A DNA stretch of 24,925 nucleotides from Lachnospiraceae bacterium UBA3821 (lineage in GTDB: Bacteria > Bacillota > Clostridia > Lachnospirales > Lachnospiraceae), in contig DFDT01000156.1 in the NCBI GenBank assembly GCA_002368865.1, positions 1-24,925 on the forward strand, in the 5' to 3' direction. The notes under the pieces were generated by a model, which made no database searches, was not told where the DNA came from, and saw only the letters and a list, made by a program, of their open reading frames with translations. This document shows positions 22,940 to 24,925 of this stretch, piece after piece. Both the position numbers and the translations under genes were made by a program. Within the stretch, counting starts at the first letter, position 1; each line of letters starts with the position of its first letter.

Positions 22940-24100
22940 TTGCAGGAGCTGCATAGCAAGGTGTTCACTGGGGATACATTAAAGGAATATATTGCGGACA
23001 GCGGGGTTTCTGCGCTGAAAAAGCGGGACAGTCTGGAGTCGGTGGGCGACTATCTCCGGGGGAGAGAGAAGCGTGTCCTCGGTTTGTGCGGGCTGCACCG
23101 GACAGGCAGAACTACGCTGCTCTACCAGGCGATCGACCTGTTGGGAGCGTATGATGATACTTTGCTCCTCATCGGTTCCACAGAGGATCCGGCGGAGGAG
23201 ATCCGGCAGTTGTTCACCCAGTCGGCGTGTCACTATTTCTTTGTCGACGATATAGATAAAATACCGGATTTTGTGCAGAATTGCGCTTTTTTGGCGGACG
23301 AACTCACGCAGTCAGGGAAAAAGGTTGTGGTGTCGGGCGGCGACGGTGATGAACTGATCCTTCTGAAGGAGGGTGCGCTTCTCGACAGGCTGCATCTGAT
23401 CCGAACCAGCTATGTTTCTTTTCGGGAGTATCAGAGATTTTATGGCGCTTCGCTGGAGGAGTATTTCGGATATCAAAGCGAACTTTCCCGGGAGAAAATA
23501 CAGAAGATTGCGGATAAATACTCGGATCCGGGCGATGATAGATCGGAAATGTCGGTATTTTTGGGGAAAACGGGGAAAATATTGAAGGCGATGGACGTTC
23601 TGGCGGAGATTCCGGAGAACGGCAGGAGCTATCATACCACTTTCACGCAGCCTGGTCTGATCGAGATGCCGGATGAGACGCCGGATCCGGCGGACGGAGA
23701 AGGCGGTGAACAGCAGATGCAGACAGAGCGCCTGAAGGATGTTCTTGTGACGGATCTGCTGAAGGATAGGACGGTGTCCGGGGCGAATGTGATCGCGAAA
23801 TACCGCAGCGATGGCGGGGAAGTGTTCGACATCGTATTGATCAATAAAAGAAACCGGCGCTGTGTGGCAATCCAGGTGGCGGGCACGGATCAGAAAGAGG
23901 AGAATCAGGCGCGCAACCTGACGGACAAGACCGTGTGCAGGGAGCTGCAGGAGTATTTCGGAGGCAGGCTGGTGGGGCGATATGTATTTTATTACGGACC
24001 CGGTGGAAGGGCTTTCAAGGTGCAATATGTGAACTGTACGGAATTCCTGAGCAGGGGCGCGGCGTTTTGGAATATAATGGAGAAGCTGGAAGGCGGCTGA
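22940..24100 (+). CDS. AAA_14/DUF4143-like ATPase with altered Walker A
   Basis: A roughly 386-residue protein. The TTG start at 22940 is chosen because GGAGGG lies correctly before it; a GTG at 22925 lacks a ribosome site. The P-loop region reads GLHRTGRTTLLYQA, where Arg57 stands in place of the Walker A lysine. A Walker B-like YFFVDDIDKI (Asp103, Asp104) follows, then LIRTSYVSFREYQRFYG, typical of the AAA_14 family. The C-terminal part (about 275-385) resembles the DUF4143 nuclease-like fold (VFDIVLINKRNRRCVAIQVA), without a clear complete catalytic set. The family has no agreed role. Loss of the lysine may weaken ATP hydrolysis. It lies between the HD-GYP and nicotinamidase genes. Confidence 0.72.
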   Translation: MQELHSKVFTGDTLKEYIADSGVSALKKRDSLESVGDYLRGREKRVLGLCGLHRTGRTTLLYQAIDLLGAYDDTLLLIGSTEDPAEEIRQLFTQSACHYFFVDDIDKIPDFVQNCAFLADELTQSGKKVVVSGGDGDELILLKEGALLDRLHLIRTSYVSFREYQRFYGASLEEYFGYQSELSREKIQKIADKYSDPGDDRSEMSVFLGKTGKILKAMDVLAEIPENGRSYHTTFTQPGLIEMPDETPDPADGEGGEQQMQTERLKDVLVTDLLKDRTVSGANVIAKYRSDGGEVFDIVLINKRNRRCVAIQVAGTDQKEENQARNLTDKTVCRELQEYFGGRLVGRYVFYYGPGGRAFKVQYVNCTEFLSRGAAFWNIMEKLEGG

Positions 24101-24116
24101 TACGGGAGGTAGGAGA

Positions 24117-24659
24117 ATGGCTGGAAAGATTTTGGTAGTGGTTGACATGCAGGAGGATTTTACCAGAGGTGCGCTGCGCAACGAAGAAGGGATCCGGATC
24201 ATTCCTAAGGTTGCGGAGAAGATCGCACAGGCGAGAGCAGCGGGAGCGGAGATCATTTTTACCAGAGATACCCACACGGATGCGTATTTGGAGACAGAGG
24301 AGGGCAAAAATCTGCCGGTACCCCATTGTATCAAAGGTACTGCCGGCTGGGAGATCGTGCCGGAGCTTACGCCTGCGGATGGGGATACGGTAATTGACAA
24401 GGAAACCTTCGGCTCGTTTGAACTGGGGGCGGTTTTGCGGAAAAGAGATGAGGAGATGCCGGTTACGGAGGTGGAACTGATCGGACTCTGTACGGATATC
24501 TGTGTGATCAGTAATGCGTTGTTGATAAAGGCCTTTCTGCCGAATGCGCATATCAAAGTGGATCCCGCGTGCTGCGCAGGGGTGGCACCAGAGAGCCACG
24601 AGACGGCGCTGGCGGCGATGCGGGCCTGTCATGTAGAGATTATGGACATTGTCAGATAA
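24117..24659 (+). CDS. pncA: Nicotinamidase-like cysteine hydrolase
   Basis: A 180-residue isochorismatase-fold hydrolase. The catalytic triad is visible: Asp10 in LVVVDMQEDF, Lys95 in VIDKETFGSF and Cys129 in GLCTDICVISN. TRDTHTDAY after the second strand and HCIKGTAGWEIVPEL are as in nicotinamidases, which convert nicotinamide to nicotinate. The next gene codes for nicotinate phosphoribosyltransferase, the enzyme using that product, which strongly supports the nicotinamidase call. AGGAG is very close to the ATG (two or three bases), though an upstream GGGAGG is better spaced. Confidence 0.88.
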   Translation: MAGKILVVVDMQEDFTRGALRNEEGIRIIPKVAEKIAQARAAGAEIIFTRDTHTDAYLETEEGKNLPVPHCIKGTAGWEIVPELTPADGDTVIDKETFGSFELGAVLRKRDEEMPVTEVELIGLCTDICVISNALLIKAFLPNAHIKVDPACCAGVAPESHETALAAMRACHVEIMDIVR

Positions 24660-24677
24660 TACAAAAGGAGAACAGTT

Positions 24678-24925
24678 ATGGACAGAATGGTTACAAGTTT
24701 ATTGGAGACGGATTTATACAAATTTTCCATGGGGCAGGCGATCTATCATCAGTTTCCCAGTTACACGGCGACCTGGAGTTTCAAGTGCCGTAATGAGGGG
24801 GTGCGTTTCACCAAAGAGATGGTGGAGGAGATCAAGCATCAGATCCGTCTGTACTGCGAGCTGAAGTTTACCGAGGAGGAGCTTGCTTATCTGAGCACGA
24901 TCACCTGGTTTAAGTCTTCTTATAT
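24678..24925 (+). CDS. pncB: Nicotinate phosphoribosyltransferase, N-terminal part (runs off window)
   Basis: The first 82 codons of a gene cut by the window edge. It starts MDRMVTSLLETDLYKFSMGQ and continues AIYHQFPSYTATWSFKCRNE, the N-terminal hallmark of nicotinate phosphoribosyltransferase, which makes nicotinate mononucleotide from nicotinate and PRPP. AAAAGGAG lies before the ATG. It starts 18 bases after the nicotinamidase-like gene, so the two form an NAD-salvage operon. Confidence 0.9.
   Translation, partial: MDRMVTSLLETDLYKFSMGQAIYHQFPSYTATWSFKCRNEGVRFTKEMVEEIKHQIRLYCELKFTEEELAYLSTITWFKSSY

Noticed and set aside
20786..22954. A 722-codon open frame on the minus strand opposite the HD-GYP gene
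   Set aside because: The plus strand encodes a protein with complete HD-GYP motifs; the antisense product is rich in His, Leu and Arg with no recognisable domain, as expected from a shadow of a GC-rich gene.
23312..24556. A 414-codon minus-strand open frame across the ATPase and nicotinamidase genes
   Set aside because: It spans two well-supported plus-strand genes and their junction, and has no recognisable domain.

Overview
The window looks like part of a chromosome from a gut-type Firmicute, most likely a Lachnospiraceae/Clostridia member. This rests on strong purine-rich Shine-Dalgarno sites, lipoprotein signal peptides, tRNA genes without an encoded CCA, and families common in that group (DUF3048, DUF3810, CmpB-like permease, TrkAH). 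No rRNA gene is present, so the assignment is inference.

Left part (1-11.3 kb): the 3' end of a tRNA (probably Leu) and a two-way terminator, then a small ribbon-helix-helix gene on the minus strand. Next come two tandem lipoprotein serpins, bracketed by two minus-strand DUF3892 genes, the second one shortened. A CmpB-like membrane protein follows, then trkA-trkH for potassium uptake with a DUF3048 (YerB-like) lipoprotein. After a large terminator come a MATE transporter and a DUF3810 putative zinc peptidase that overlaps the MATE gene.

Middle (11.4-19.05 kb): a tRNA cluster, Phe(GAA)-Gly(GCC)-Gly(TCC), behind a strong promoter. The 3' end of tRNA-Gly(TCC) and its terminator are repeated about 7.2 kb downstream, so an element has inserted at this tRNA. 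The DNA between the repeats is visibly more AT-rich than the flanks. It holds a truncated tyrosine integrase, an XRE-type regulator, a small unknown protein, a two-gene McrBC-type restriction system (a coiled-coil McrB-like AAA+ protein plus a DUF2357/PD-(D/E)XK McrC-like nuclease), a decayed DUF1016 gene and an intact DUF1016 (YhcG-like) nuclease. This is a defence island. The McrB-like protein has an N-terminal region of roughly 340 residues that I cannot assign, and it is the best candidate for something undescribed.

Right part (19.05-24.9 kb): a small lipoprotein, a DegV fatty-acid-binding protein whose promoter carries a perfect inverted repeat, and a membrane HD-GYP/degenerate GGDEF protein likely to act in cyclic-di-nucleotide turnover. 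Then an AAA-type ATPase with an altered Walker A lysine, and two NAD-salvage genes (nicotinamidase-like hydrolase, then nicotinate phosphoribosyltransferase) that run off the window edge.
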